NCBI RefSeq assembly: GCF_004336745.1
Contig: NZ_SJXD01000011.1
Coordinates: 1,116,001-1,180,000 of the forward strand
Direction of reading: 5' to 3'
From: Roseococcus sp. SYP-B2431
Lineage (GTDB): Bacteria > Pseudomonadota > Alphaproteobacteria > Acetobacterales > Acetobacteraceae
DNA: 64,000 bases
In this document: one piece after another, positions 19,480 through 28,560 of the stretch
Layout of the letters: every line of letters begins with the position of its first letter
Numbering within the stretch: the stretch's first letter is position 1
Notes under the pieces: model-generated
Database searches by the model: none
What the model was told of the DNA's origin: nothing
Seen by the model: the letters and a program-made list of their open reading frames with translations, nothing else
Position numbers and translations under genes: made by a program

Positions 19480-20687
19480 TGACCACTGACGAGACCATCG
19501 CCGCGATCCGTTCGGCCGCCGGATACCGGACGGCCTGCGACACCATGCGCGCCGAGCACGACCGCATCGTCGAGGACATCATCGCCCTGACGGAGATCCC
19601 CTCGCCGCCCTTCGGCGAGGAGAAGCGGGCCGCCGCCTATCTGGCGATGCTGAAGGCCCATGGGCTGGAAGAGGTCGGCCAGGACGAGGTCGGCAACGTC
19701 TTCGGCCTACGCCGTGGCTTCGGCAATGGCGATATCGTGGTCGTCGCCGCGCATCTCGACACGGTCTTCCCGGCCGGCACCGATGTGCGCGTGCGCCGCG
19801 AGGGCACCAGGCTCTACGCGCCGGGCGTGGGCGACGACACGCGCAGCCTGGCCGTGAACCTCGGCTTCCTCCGCGCGATGGATGCGGCCGGCATCCGCAC
19901 CCGGCACGACATCCTCTTCGTCGGCGATGTCGGCGAGGAGGGGCTGGGCGACCTGCGCGGCATCCGCCATCTCTTCGCCCAGCACCCGAAGCGCGAGCGC
20001 ATCCGCGCCTTCTTCACGGTGGACAGCCCCGAGGTGGACCGCATCGTCACCGGCGGCATCGGCTCGCGGCGCTACCGGGTGGCCTTCAAGGGGCCTGGCG
20101 GGCACAGCTTCGCGGCCTTCGGCATGGTGAACCCGATGTACGCCATGGCCGAGGCGGCGCGGACGCTGGCAGCGATCGAGGTGCCGCGGGAGCCGGTGAC
20201 GACGCATTGCGTGAGCGTGGTGGGCGGCGGGACCTCCATCAACGCGATCCCCGAGACGGTCACCATGGAGGTGGACCTCCGCTCCGCCTCGCTGGAAGAG
20301 TTGGATAAGCTGGACAAGGCCTTCCTGGCCGGCGTGGACCAGGCCGTGGCGGCCGAGAACGCGGCGCGCGACGGCACCATCACGGCCGAGCTGATCCGCG
20401 TCGGCGACCGGCCGGCCGGCCACACGCCCAACGGAGCGCCCATCGCGCGGCTGGCGGCGGCGGCCGTCGCGGCGGAGGGCTACACGCCCTCCTTCGAATG
20501 GTCCTCCACCGATGCCAATATCCCCATGAGCCTCGGCATCCCGGCCCTGCGCATCGGCTCCGGCGGCAAGGGCGGGCGGGCGCATTCGCTGGAGGAGTGG
20601 ATCGACGTCGAGATCGAGGGCTCGCTGCGCGGCATGCGTGCCAGCCTCGCGACTATCCTCGCGGTCGCCGAGATGGAAACCGCCTGA
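19479..20687 (+). CDS. M20 family metallopeptidase
   Basis: A 402-residue M20/M25/M40 zinc amidohydrolase. The expected ligands and catalytic acids are visible: AHLDTVFP, GVGDDTR, GEEGLGD and the late His in GGRAHSLEEW. It also has the dimerisation-domain stretch GPGGHSFAAFG. Members cleave peptides, N-acyl or N-carbamoyl amino acids. The position between a hydroxyacid dehydrogenase and an amidase/Bug uptake pair suggests a role in breaking down an amide-linked nutrient. Confidence 0.9.
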   Translation: MTTDETIAAIRSAAGYRTACDTMRAEHDRIVEDIIALTEIPSPPFGEEKRAAAYLAMLKAHGLEEVGQDEVGNVFGLRRGFGNGDIVVVAAHLDTVFPAGTDVRVRREGTRLYAPGVGDDTRSLAVNLGFLRAMDAAGIRTRHDILFVGDVGEEGLGDLRGIRHLFAQHPKRERIRAFFTVDSPEVDRIVTGGIGSRRYRVAFKGPGGHSFAAFGMVNPMYAMAEAARTLAAIEVPREPVTTHCVSVVGGGTSINAIPETVTMEVDLRSASLEELDKLDKAFLAGVDQAVAAENAARDGTITAELIRVGDRPAGHTPNGAPIARLAAAAVAAEGYTPSFEWSSTDANIPMSLGIPALRIGSGGKGGRAHSLEEWIDVEIEGSLRGMRASLATILAVAEMETA

Positions 20688-20694
20688 TGCCGGC

Positions 20695-20720
20695 GCACGT
20701 CGTCCGCCGCGGCGACGTGC
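20695..20720. terminator. Hairpin between M20 gene and Bug gene
   Basis: GCACGTCG (20695-20702) and CGACGTGC (20713-20720) form an 8-bp stem around a 10-base GC-rich loop. No T-run follows, so it may be a processing or attenuation site. Confidence 0.5.
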
Positions 20721-20796
20721 CATCCGCGATGTTCGGTGCCTATACTCTCCCGCATGACGAAGGCCCGGGAACAGGGGCCGGAGCGTCGGGAGAGAA

Positions 20797-21762
20797 ATGA
20801 ACATGCTGCGCCGAACACTGCTCGCCACGCCTTTCCTGGTCACGGGCGCCTTCGCCCAGGGCGCCTGGCGCCCCAACCGCCCGATCAACATCATCGTGCC
20901 CTTCGCCGCCGGCTCGGGGACGGATGCCGTGGCGCGCGTGCTCGCGCAGATGCTCTCGGCCGAGCTGGGCGGCGTGAACGTCACGGTGGACAACCGCGCC
21001 GGCGCCAACGGCACCATCGCGGCCACGGCCGTGATGCGCAGCCCGGCCGACGGGCACACGCTCTTCGTCACCACGAACACCACCCATGCCGCCAATCCCT
21101 GGCTGCTGAAGCGCCTGGACTACGATCCGATCGCGGACTTCACGCCGCTCAGCAAGCTCGGCAACTACATCTTCTGGCTGACGGTGGGCGCCGAGGTCCC
21201 GGCGCGGAATTTTCGGGAGTTCATCGCGCTGGCCCGCGCCAATCCCGGGCGGATCAGCTACGCCAGCGGCAATGGAACCGGCATCGTGGCGGGCGCGACC
21301 ATCGCGCGGCTCGCGGGCGTGGAGATGCTGCATGTGCCCTATCGCTCGACGCCGCCGGCCATCACCGACGTCATCGCCGGGCGGGTCTCCAGCATCGTGA
21401 TCGACCTCACGCCCTCGCGCGGCCATGTGCAGGAGGGGCGCCTGCGGCAGCTCGGCATCACCAATGCCGCGCGCTCGGCCCTGGTGCCCGAGGCGCTCAC
21501 GCTGGCCGAGCAGGGGCTGACCGGCTTCGACCTGCTGAGCTTCGCCGCGCTCTTCGGCCCGGCCCGCCTGCCGCCCGAGGTCACCGCGACGCTGGGCGAG
21601 GCCATGCAGCGCATCGGCGCCCGCCCCGAATACCGCGCGCGCATGGCCGAGATGGGCTTCGACGGGGGCACCTCCACCCCCGCCGAGCTCGGCGATTTCG
21701 TCCAGCGCCAGATCGCCGCCTGGGGCGAGATGATCCGCGGCGCCGGCATCGAGCCCGAATAG
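20797..21762 (+). CDS. Bug-family tripartite tricarboxylate transporter substrate-binding protein
   Basis: A 321-residue periplasmic binding protein with a signal peptide ending AFAQG (about residue 21) and the Bug/TctC signature RPINIIVPFAAGSGTDAVAR, the ligand-binding loop near DNRAGANG and the later VPYRSTPP. Family members bind dicarboxylates, amides or aromatic acids. No TctA/TctB membrane genes are nearby, which is common for these expanded families. GGGAGAGAA precedes the start. The gene ends directly before the amidase gene, suggesting sensing or uptake of that enzyme's substrate or product. Confidence 0.93.
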   Translation: MNMLRRTLLATPFLVTGAFAQGAWRPNRPINIIVPFAAGSGTDAVARVLAQMLSAELGGVNVTVDNRAGANGTIAATAVMRSPADGHTLFVTTNTTHAANPWLLKRLDYDPIADFTPLSKLGNYIFWLTVGAEVPARNFREFIALARANPGRISYASGNGTGIVAGATIARLAGVEMLHVPYRSTPPAITDVIAGRVSSIVIDLTPSRGHVQEGRLRQLGITNAARSALVPEALTLAEQGLTGFDLLSFAALFGPARLPPEVTATLGEAMQRIGARPEYRARMAEMGFDGGTSTPAELGDFVQRQIAAWGEMIRGAGIEPE

Positions 21763-24030
21763 ATGCCGCGCCGGCGCCGCCGATCCGGCTGGTGGCGCCG
21801 GCTGGTCATCGGCTTCTGGCTGCTGGTGATCGCCGTCCCGCTGGCGATCGCGGCCGTGATCTGGAGGACCATTCCCTCCGACGACATGGAGCTGCGGATC
21901 GCTGGCCTTTCCTCCCCGGTGACGATCGCGCTGGACGAGGTGGGCATCCCGCGCATCCGCGCCCGCACCGAGCGCGACGCGGCCATCGCCCTGGGCTTCC
22001 TCCACGCGCGCGACCGCCTGTTCCAGATGGAGATGATGCGCCGCGGCGCGCAGGGCCGGCTCTCCGAGATCGCCGGCAGCGCCACGCTGCGCAACGACCG
22101 CTTCGTCCGGCTGCTCGGCCTCGCCCGGCGCGCCGAGGCCGATTTCGCGGCGCTGGACGCGGACACGCGCGGAATGCTGGAGGCCTATGCCATCGGCGTG
22201 AACGCCTGGATCGCCGAGCGCGGTCGTTTCGCGGCGCCCGAGTTCCTGGCCCTCGGCGCGCCGGAATTCTGGCAACCCTCGCATTCGCTGCTCTGGGCCA
22301 AGGTGATGGGGCTCTGGCTGTCGAACAACTGGCGCAGCGAGCTGGAGCGCGCGCGGCTGGCCGGCGCCCTGCCGGCGGACCGGCTCTGGGATCTCTGGCC
22401 GGCCGACCAGAGCGCCGGGCGGCCCGATGTCGCCGCGCTGTCCGGGCTGGACCGCATGCTGGCGGCCATCCCAGTCTTCGGCGAGGACGCGCCCCTGCCC
22501 GACACCGCGTCCAACGCCTGGGCCGTGGCTCGCGGAGCGGCCGGCGCGCCGTTGCTCGCCTCCGACCCGCATCTCGGCTACGGCGCGCCGATCCTCTGGT
22601 ACCTGGCCCGCATCGAGCTGCCGGACGGGCGCTTCGTCGCCGGCGGCACCGTGCCAGGCGTGCCGCTGGTGCTGATCGGCCGCAACGCCGACCTCGCCTG
22701 GGGCTTCACCACCACCCATTCCGACACGCAGGACGTCTTCCGCGAACCCGAGAGCGCGGCGCGCGTGGTCCGCACCGAGGTCATCCACGTCCGCGGCGAG
22801 CCGGACGTGACGATGGAGGTGCGCGAGACCGCCAATGGCCCGGTCATCTCCGACCTCGACGAGATGCCGCGCGGCGATGGCGAGGTGCTGGCCGTGCACA
22901 TGGCCAATCTCGAGCCCAACGACACGGCCGCCGCCGGCTTCCTGGCGCTGAACCGGGGGCGGAGCATCGCCGATGCTCGGGCGGCGGCGGCGCTGATCAC
23001 CTCGCCGCCGCAGAACATGATGGTCGCGGACCGCAGCGGCGGCATCGCCCTGTACCTGACCGGCCGCACGCCCCTTCGCGGTGCCGGCGACGGCAGCGTG
23101 CCGGGCTCCGTGCCCTGGGCCGGCTTCGTCCCCTTCGACGAGCTGCCGCATGTCGAGAACCCGGAGGGCGGACTGCTGGTGAACGCGAACAACCGCGTCA
23201 GCCCGCCCGACCACCCGGCCTTCCTCTCGCGCGAATGGTTCGGCGACTGGCGCTTCCGGCGGATCCACCAGCTGCTGGCCGAGCCGGCGCCGCGCGACGA
23301 GGGGCGTTTCGCGGCCATTCAGATGGACGCCGTCTCGCTGCTGGCCCGCGAGGCGCTGCCCGTGCTGAACGCCCTGCCGCGCGGCACGGGCGCGCTGGGC
23401 GTGGCGCAGGGGCTGCTGGCCGACTGGGACGGCGAGACCCGCGCGGACTTGCCCCAGCCGCTGATCTGGAACGCCTTCCTGCGCCGCATGCCGGCGCTCG
23501 CGCTGCGGCGGGCCGGCATCCGCAACGCGCCGGGCGGCCCGGAATTCCTGCGCTTCCTGCTCCTCGACGCCAATGCCGGCTGGTGGTGCGGCGGCGATTG
23601 CCGCGCCATGGCGGCGCTCGCGCTGGCCGAGGCGGTCGCCGAGCTGGCGCAGTCGCATGGCGCCGACCCCACGGCCTGGCGCTGGGGGGCCGCGCATCGC
23701 GCGCTCTTCGAGCACCCGCTGCTGCGCCTGGTCCCCGGGCTGAACCGCGCGATCGAGCTGGCCGTGCCCGCCTCGGGGGACGACCAGACCGTGCAGCGGC
23801 AGGGCCCACGCGGCGGCGGCGGCTTCGGCGCGGTGCATGGCGCCGGGCTGCGGATGGTGGCCGACCTCTCCACGCCCGACGGAATCTATGCGGTCATCGC
23901 CACGGGGCAGTCGGGCCACCCGCTCTCCAGTCATTGGGGCGACCTGCTGGGGAGCTGGCACGAGGGCCGGCTGCGCCAGATCCCGCGCGAGCCGGCGGAG
24001 ACCACGGGGCGCATCCGGCTGGCGCCGTGA
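21763..24030 (+). CDS. Penicillin acylase family amidase (Ntn hydrolase)
   Basis: A 755-residue precursor of the S45 family. Residues 14-36 are a hydrophobic signal or anchor. The alpha-subunit part runs to about 249, and Ser250 (in DTASNAWAVA) is the expected autocatalytic N-terminal nucleophile of the beta subunit. The downstream LLASDPHLGY and the later NANNRV match the family. Such enzymes cleave acyl amides, including acyl-homoserine lactones and N-acyl compounds, in the periplasm. It starts on the base after the Bug gene stop, so the two are likely coupled. The natural substrate cannot be assigned. Confidence 0.9.
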   Translation: MPRRRRRSGWWRRLVIGFWLLVIAVPLAIAAVIWRTIPSDDMELRIAGLSSPVTIALDEVGIPRIRARTERDAAIALGFLHARDRLFQMEMMRRGAQGRLSEIAGSATLRNDRFVRLLGLARRAEADFAALDADTRGMLEAYAIGVNAWIAERGRFAAPEFLALGAPEFWQPSHSLLWAKVMGLWLSNNWRSELERARLAGALPADRLWDLWPADQSAGRPDVAALSGLDRMLAAIPVFGEDAPLPDTASNAWAVARGAAGAPLLASDPHLGYGAPILWYLARIELPDGRFVAGGTVPGVPLVLIGRNADLAWGFTTTHSDTQDVFREPESAARVVRTEVIHVRGEPDVTMEVRETANGPVISDLDEMPRGDGEVLAVHMANLEPNDTAAAGFLALNRGRSIADARAAAALITSPPQNMMVADRSGGIALYLTGRTPLRGAGDGSVPGSVPWAGFVPFDELPHVENPEGGLLVNANNRVSPPDHPAFLSREWFGDWRFRRIHQLLAEPAPRDEGRFAAIQMDAVSLLAREALPVLNALPRGTGALGVAQGLLADWDGETRADLPQPLIWNAFLRRMPALALRRAGIRNAPGGPEFLRFLLLDANAGWWCGGDCRAMAALALAEAVAELAQSHGADPTAWRWGAAHRALFEHPLLRLVPGLNRAIELAVPASGDDQTVQRQGPRGGGGFGAVHGAGLRMVADLSTPDGIYAVIATGQSGHPLSSHWGDLLGSWHEGRLRQIPREPAETTGRIRLAP

Positions 24031-24072
24031 TGCCGGCTTGCGGGCCGTCGGCTCACGCGGCAGACGGGTCCG

Positions 24073-25221
24073 ATGCTGCAGCCCATCCTCCTCGGCCTCC
24101 TGGCGGCCTTTGTCGGCTTCGCCTCCTCCTTCGCGGTGGTGCTGCAGGGCTTCATCGCCATGGGCGCCACGCCCGAACAGGCGGCTTCCGGCCTGGTGGT
24201 GCTCTGCCTGCTGATGGGGCTGCTGGGCGCGGGGTTCTCGATCGTCTGGCGCATACCGATCTCCATCGCCTGGTCCACGCCGGGCGCCGCCCTGCTGGCG
24301 ACCAGCGGCGCGCCGGAAGGCGGCTTCCCGGCGGCCGTGGGCGCCTTCCTCGCGGCCTCGCTGCTGTTGATCCTGGCCGGGCTGTGGCGGCCCTTCGCCC
24401 GGGCGGTGGAGCGCATCCCGCCCGCCATCGCGGCGGCGATGCTGGCCGGCGTCCTGCTGGACCTCTGCCTGGCGCCCGTGCGGGCGGTGGGCGCCCTGCC
24501 CTGGCTCGCCTTGCCCGTGGTGCTGACCTGGGCGCTGATGCTGCGGCTCCAGCGGCTCTGGGCGGTGCCGGCGGCGGTCGTAGTGGCCGTGGCGGTGCTG
24601 GTGACGGGGCCCGGCCTGCCCGGCGGCGGGGCCTGGCAGCCGCCCGAGCTCGCCTGGGTGACGCCGAGCTTCCATACCGGCGCGATGGTGGGCATCGCGC
24701 TGCCGCTGTTCCTGGTGACCATGGCGTCGCAGAACCTGCCCGGCTTCGCGGTGCTGGCGGCGAACGGCTACCACATCCGGATGCGGCCGGTCTTCCTGGC
24801 GACCGGCGCGGGCAGCTTCCTCGGCGGCCTCCTCGGCGGGCAGCTGGTCAACCTTGCGGCGATCACCGCCGCGCTCTGCGCCGGGCCCGAGGCGCATCCG
24901 GACCCGCGCCGGCGCTGGATCGCCGGCTTCTTCGCCAGCCTCGGCTATCTCGGCTTCGCCCTCGTCTCGGGCGTGGCGGCCAGCGTGGTGGCGGCGGCGC
25001 CGCCGTTGCTGATCCAGGCCGTGGCCGGGCTGGCGCTGCTGGCCTCGCTGGCCGGGGCCCTCTCCATTGCCCTCGGGGACGAGGCCATGCGCGTGCCCGC
25101 CATCGTGACCTTCGTGGTCACCGCCTCGGGCCTCAGCGTGGGCGGGATTGGGCCGGCCTTCTGGGGGCTGGTGGCCGGGGGCGGGCTGCTGCTCCTCCTC
25201 CGCCCCAAATCCTCCTCATGA
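24073..25221 (+). CDS. BenE family benzoate:H+ symporter-like permease
   Basis: A 382-residue inner-membrane protein with about 11-12 helices. The motifs IPISIAWSTPGAALL and FLVTMASQNLPGFAVLAANG are those of the BenE family. It probably imports a benzoate-like aromatic acid with protons. It is the last gene of the plus-strand series, and its 3' end overlaps the convergent oxidoreductase gene by six bases. PobA lies just beyond that gene, which supports aromatic acid use nearby. Confidence 0.9.
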   Translation: MLQPILLGLLAAFVGFASSFAVVLQGFIAMGATPEQAASGLVVLCLLMGLLGAGFSIVWRIPISIAWSTPGAALLATSGAPEGGFPAAVGAFLAASLLLILAGLWRPFARAVERIPPAIAAAMLAGVLLDLCLAPVRAVGALPWLALPVVLTWALMLRLQRLWAVPAAVVVAVAVLVTGPGLPGGGAWQPPELAWVTPSFHTGAMVGIALPLFLVTMASQNLPGFAVLAANGYHIRMRPVFLATGAGSFLGGLLGGQLVNLAAITAALCAGPEAHPDPRRRWIAGFFASLGYLGFALVSGVAASVVAAAPPLLIQAVAGLALLASLAGALSIALGDEAMRVPAIVTFVVTASGLSVGGIGPAFWGLVAGGGLLLLLRPKSSS

Positions 25222-26178
25222 GGCGAGGATGCCCTCCACCGCCTCCATGACGGACAGCGCCTCGGCGAGACTCGCCAGCTCCGTCTCCTCGCCGCGCGCG
25301 AGAGCCGCGAGCTTGTCGAGCTGTCCGGCCAGGGTGAGCGGCCGCATCTCCGCATTGGGCATGGCATCGGGCGCCGTGCGCCACTGGCCGTCGGCCTCCA
25401 GCTTCTCCGCATAGGACCAGTCGCGCAGCCGCAGCTGGCCCTTGCTGCCGATGATGGTGGTGAGGTTGTGCTCGTCGGCCCTGGTGGTGCCGACGCTGCC
25501 CGTCAGGGCCACCGGCACGTCGCCGGCCCAGAGGCGGGCGGCGATGGCGGTCTCGGAGCCGTCCCCCTCGGGATAGGTCACGCTCGCCTCGGCCAGCCGC
25601 AGCGGGCCGCCCCAGCGCTGCGCCAGGAAGAGGAAGTGCGAGACGACCTCGCGCGTGAAGCCGCCATCCGCCCGCTTCGACAGCCAGGAGGCCGCGCCCT
25701 TCTGCCAGCCGCGCGGCCATCCGGCGAACTCGGCCCGGATCTCGATGCGCTCGATGCGGCCGATCTCCGGGCGCCAGCGGCGCAGCTGCGCGATGGTCGG
25801 CGAGGAGGCCATGGGGAAGTTCACGGCGGCCCGCTGGCCTTGCGCACCGGCCACGAAGGCCCGCGCGGCGGGGACGTCGGAGGCCAGCGGCTTCTCCAGG
25901 AACAGCGCCTTGCCCGCGGCCAGCGCCGCCTGGCCGAGCGCGATGTGCGAGTCCGGCGGCGAGGCGACATAGACCGCCTCGGCCGCGGCGATGACCTGCT
26001 CCACCGAGCCGCTCATCGTGACGTCGCCGGTGATGCCGGCCAGCCGCCCCACCGCCGCGTCGGAGGGATCCCAGACGGCCACGACATCGGTGCCCGGATG
26101 GGCCAGGGCGGCGCGCATGAGCCGCTCGCCCATGATGCCGAGACCGATGATGCCCAGCTTCAGGCGGTCAGATGTCAT
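25216..26178 (-). CDS. Gfo/Idh/MocA family oxidoreductase
   Basis: A 320-residue NAD(P)-dependent dehydrogenase with the N-terminal Rossmann motif GIIGLGIMGERL and the conserved EKPLA motif (about residues 93-97). Substrates in this family are mostly sugars or cyclitols, so the role beside PobA is unclear. The ATG at 26178 is chosen because the Rossmann strand follows at once and an earlier in-frame ATG would extend further into pobA. The first 11 bases overlap the end of pobA. Confidence 0.88.
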   Translation of the reverse strand: MTSDRLKLGIIGLGIMGERLMRAALAHPGTDVVAVWDPSDAAVGRLAGITGDVTMSGSVEQVIAAAEAVYVASPPDSHIALGQAALAAGKALFLEKPLASDVPAARAFVAGAQGQRAAVNFPMASSPTIAQLRRWRPEIGRIERIEIRAEFAGWPRGWQKGAASWLSKRADGGFTREVVSHFLFLAQRWGGPLRLAEASVTYPEGDGSETAIAARLWAGDVPVALTGSVGTTRADEHNLTTIIGSKGQLRLRDWSYAEKLEADGQWRTAPDAMPNAEMRPLTLAGQLDKLAALARGEETELASLAEALSVMEAVEGILAS

Positions 26179-27328
26179 AGGGCAGCCCCACATATTGCTC
26201 GGCCAGCGCCATCTGCGCGGCCTTCGAGTGAACGAGATAGTCGAGCTCGGCGACCTGCACGCGATGCTCGAAAGGATCGTCGCCGCGATAGCGGTGGAGC
26301 ATCGAGGTCATCCACCAGGAGAAGCGCTGCACTTTCCAGACCCGCTTGAGGCAGATGTCGCTGTAGCGGTCCATCAGGGCGGTGTCGCCGTCGCGGAAGA
26401 AGGAGGTCAGGGCCGCCGCCAGCACGCGGACATCGGCCACGGCGAGGTTCATGCCCTTGGCGCCGGTCGGCGGGACGATATGGGCGGCGTCGCCGGCCAG
26501 GAAGAGGCGCCCGTGGCGCATGGGCTCGGCCACGAAGCTGCGCATGCCGGTGACGCCCTTCTGGATGACCCTCCCCTCGTTCACGGCGCCGAGGCGGGTA
26601 ACCAGGGACTCCCAGATCCGGCCGTCCGGCCACAGGGAAAGATCCTCGTCCGGCGCGCATTGCAGGTAGAGGCGCGAAAGGCTGGCGCTGCGCATCGTGG
26701 CCAGCGCGAAGCCCTCAGCATGGCGGGCATAGATCAGCTCGTGGCTGATCGGCGGCGCCTCGGCCAGGATGCCGAGCCAGGCGAAGGGGTAGACGCGCTC
26801 GTAGACGCGCAGCAGCTCCGGCGGCATGGCCTCGCGCGACGGGCCGTGGAAGCCGTCGCAGCCGGCGATGATGTCGCAACGCAGCTCCTGGGCCACGCCG
26901 TCGGCCGTCCAGGTGATCCGCGGATGGCCGGTGGCGATGTCGTGCAGCGTGACATCGCCCACCTCGAAGTGCAGCGGCCGGCCGGTCTCCAGCCGGGCGG
27001 CGACCATGTCCTTCACCGCCTCCTGCTGGCCGTAGATGGTGACGCGCCTGCCAGTCAGCCCGTGCAGGTCGATGCGATAGGAGCCGCCGTCGAAGCGCAG
27101 CTCCAGTCCGTCATGCGCCAGCCCCTCGCGCAGCAGGCGATCGCCAAGCCCGGCCTCGACCAGCGTGTCCACGCTGCCCTGCTCCAGCAGCCCGGCACGG
27201 ATGCGGCCCTCGATATGGGGACGCGAGCGGGCCTCCAGCACGACGCTGTCGATGCCGGCGCGATGCAGCAGATGCGCCAGCAGCAGCCCCGCCGGCCCCG
27301 CGCCCACGATCCCGACCTGAGTCCGCAT
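26168..27328 (-). CDS. pobA: 4-hydroxybenzoate 3-monooxygenase PobA
   Basis: A 386-residue class A flavoprotein hydroxylase, close to the usual 390 residues. The FAD-binding GxGxxG (VGIVGAGPAGLLLAHLL), the central DG motif (IAGCDGFHGPSR) and the GD motif (FLAGDAAHIVPPTGAKGMN) are all present, and the last is typical of PobA. It converts 4-hydroxybenzoate to protocatechuate with NAD(P)H and O2. No ring-cleavage genes are in the window. It may work with the BenE-type transporter encoded convergently just past the oxidoreductase gene. Confidence 0.93.
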   Translation of the reverse strand: MRTQVGIVGAGPAGLLLAHLLHRAGIDSVVLEARSRPHIEGRIRAGLLEQGSVDTLVEAGLGDRLLREGLAHDGLELRFDGGSYRIDLHGLTGRRVTIYGQQEAVKDMVAARLETGRPLHFEVGDVTLHDIATGHPRITWTADGVAQELRCDIIAGCDGFHGPSREAMPPELLRVYERVYPFAWLGILAEAPPISHELIYARHAEGFALATMRSASLSRLYLQCAPDEDLSLWPDGRIWESLVTRLGAVNEGRVIQKGVTGMRSFVAEPMRHGRLFLAGDAAHIVPPTGAKGMNLAVADVRVLAAALTSFFRDGDTALMDRYSDICLKRVWKVQRFSWWMTSMLHRYRGDDPFEHRVQVAELDYLVHSKAAQMALAEQYVGLPYDI

Positions 27329-27394
27329 CGGCCTGCCCCGCTACCGTCGTCTTCCCGAATGGCGCAGAGTAGCGCCCAGGACAAGGAGCGGGCC

Positions 27395-28021
27395 ATGGAA
27401 CCCACACGCCGCATCGACGTCATCTCCGACGCCATCTGCCCCTGGTGCTGGATCGGCAAGACCAACCTGGACGCCGCCCTGGCCCTGCTTGGCCCGGCCG
27501 CCGCCGGGTTCAGCGTCCATTGGCGCCCGTTCCAGCTCAATCCGGACATGCCGCCCGAGGGCGTGGAGCGCGCCGCCTATCGCGCCCGGAAGTTCGGCAG
27601 CGTCACGCGCGGCGCGGAGCTCGATGCCAATGTCGCCGAGGCCGGCCGGAAGGTGGGGCTGGAATTCCGCCACGACCTGATGCTGCGCACGCCCAATACC
27701 GTCCACGCGCACCGGCTGCTGCAATGGTCGGGCGCGCGCCAGCACGCGATGGCCGAGGCGCTGTTCGGCGCCTATTTCCGGGACGGCAAGGACATCGGTG
27801 ACGTCGCCGTCCTGGCCGAGGTCGCCGCCACGCTCGGCCTGGATGCCAGCGCCTTCCTGGCGAGCGACGAACTGGTGGAGGAGGTTCGCGCCGAGGACGC
27901 CTATTTCCGCAAGATCGGCATCTCCGGCGTGCCCAGCTTTGCCGTCGACGGCCGCGTGCTGTTCAGCGGCGCCTATCCGGCCGAGCAGATCGCCGCGGCG
28001 CTGACGCGCCAGGCGGCCTGA
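27395..28021 (+). CDS. DsbA family oxidoreductase (FrnE-like)
   Basis: A 208-residue thioredoxin-fold protein of the FrnE/2-hydroxychromene-2-carboxylate isomerase-like class. The N-terminal active site ICPWCW places the CxxC at Cys15-Cys18, and the cis-Pro region appears as ISGVPSFAVDG near the end. It has no signal peptide, so it acts in the cytoplasm. ACAAGGAGCGG gives a good ribosome site. FrnE members are linked to disulfide chemistry in oxidative stress. Confidence 0.9.
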   Translation: MEPTRRIDVISDAICPWCWIGKTNLDAALALLGPAAAGFSVHWRPFQLNPDMPPEGVERAAYRARKFGSVTRGAELDANVAEAGRKVGLEFRHDLMLRTPNTVHAHRLLQWSGARQHAMAEALFGAYFRDGKDIGDVAVLAEVAATLGLDASAFLASDELVEEVRAEDAYFRKIGISGVPSFAVDGRVLFSGAYPAEQIAAALTRQAA

Positions 28022-28036
28022 TGTGTCCGAGAGGGT

Positions 28037-28054
28037 GATCCGCCCCGGCGGATC
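28037..28054. terminator. 18-bp palindrome after the FrnE-like gene
   Basis: GATCCGCC-CC-GGCGGATC is a perfect inverted repeat 16 bases after the stop. The 189-base gap that holds it contains more GC dyads and no open frame that I can support. It lacks a T-run. Confidence 0.5.
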
Positions 28055-28210
28055 GCTCCAACAGGAGATCGCGTCGCCCGCGGGGAACAGCCGCCGAAAG
28101 CCCTTCGGGATCGCGCGATGAATCCGCCCGTCCTGCGGGCCTGAAACGCCCGGCCCGCGCCATCGGCCGGGCAAGCTGCTACAGGCGCGCCAACCCCAGG
28201 AGAGGCGGAT

Positions 28211-28507
28211 ATGGCTGACGACGACGACATCTATGACGAAGCGACCGGGGAATGGCGGCCGGCCGGAGAGATCGCCGCGGCCGCGGCCGAGACGCCCGAG
28301 GTCCGCGATGCCTCTGGAAACCTGCTCGCCGACGGGGATTCCGTCACCCTCATCAAGGACCTGAAGGTGAAGGGCGCCAACCAGACCCTGAAGCAGGGCA
28401 CGGTCATCCGCTCGATCCGCCTCACCGACAATGCCGAGGAGATCGACTGCCGGCACGACGCGATCAAGGGGCTGGTCCTGCGGACCGAGTTCGTCCGCAA
28501 GCGCTAG
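28211..28507 (+). CDS. PhnA/YjdM domain protein (short form without zinc ribbon)
   Basis: A 98-residue protein whose C-terminal two thirds (DASGNLLADGDSVTLIKDLK onward to VLRTEFVRK) match the PhnA/YjdM SH3-like domain. The N-terminal zinc ribbon of E. coli YjdM is replaced by a short acidic leader (MADDDDIYDE). Despite the historical name, the family has no proven role in phosphonate use. CAGGAGAGG precedes the start. It looks monocistronic. Confidence 0.87.
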   Translation: MADDDDIYDEATGEWRPAGEIAAAAAETPEVRDASGNLLADGDSVTLIKDLKVKGANQTLKQGTVIRSIRLTDNAEEIDCRHDAIKGLVLRTEFVRKR

Positions 28508-28560
28508 CTGTCGCCGCCATGAAGGTCGCCCTCCGGGTCTGAGTTGGCCAGCTGTGGCCC

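Noticed and set aside
20740-24897. Minus-strand open frame of nearly 1400 codons opposite the Bug, amidase and transporter genes
   Set aside because: It is a high-GC shadow: low complexity, rich in Arg, Gly, His and Ala, with no domain pattern, while the plus-strand frames carry clear family motifs.
20736-25250. Plus-strand open frame of about 1500 codons across three genes
   Set aside because: It is a frame shadow of the same genes with Arg/Pro/Ala-rich sequence and no recognisable domain.
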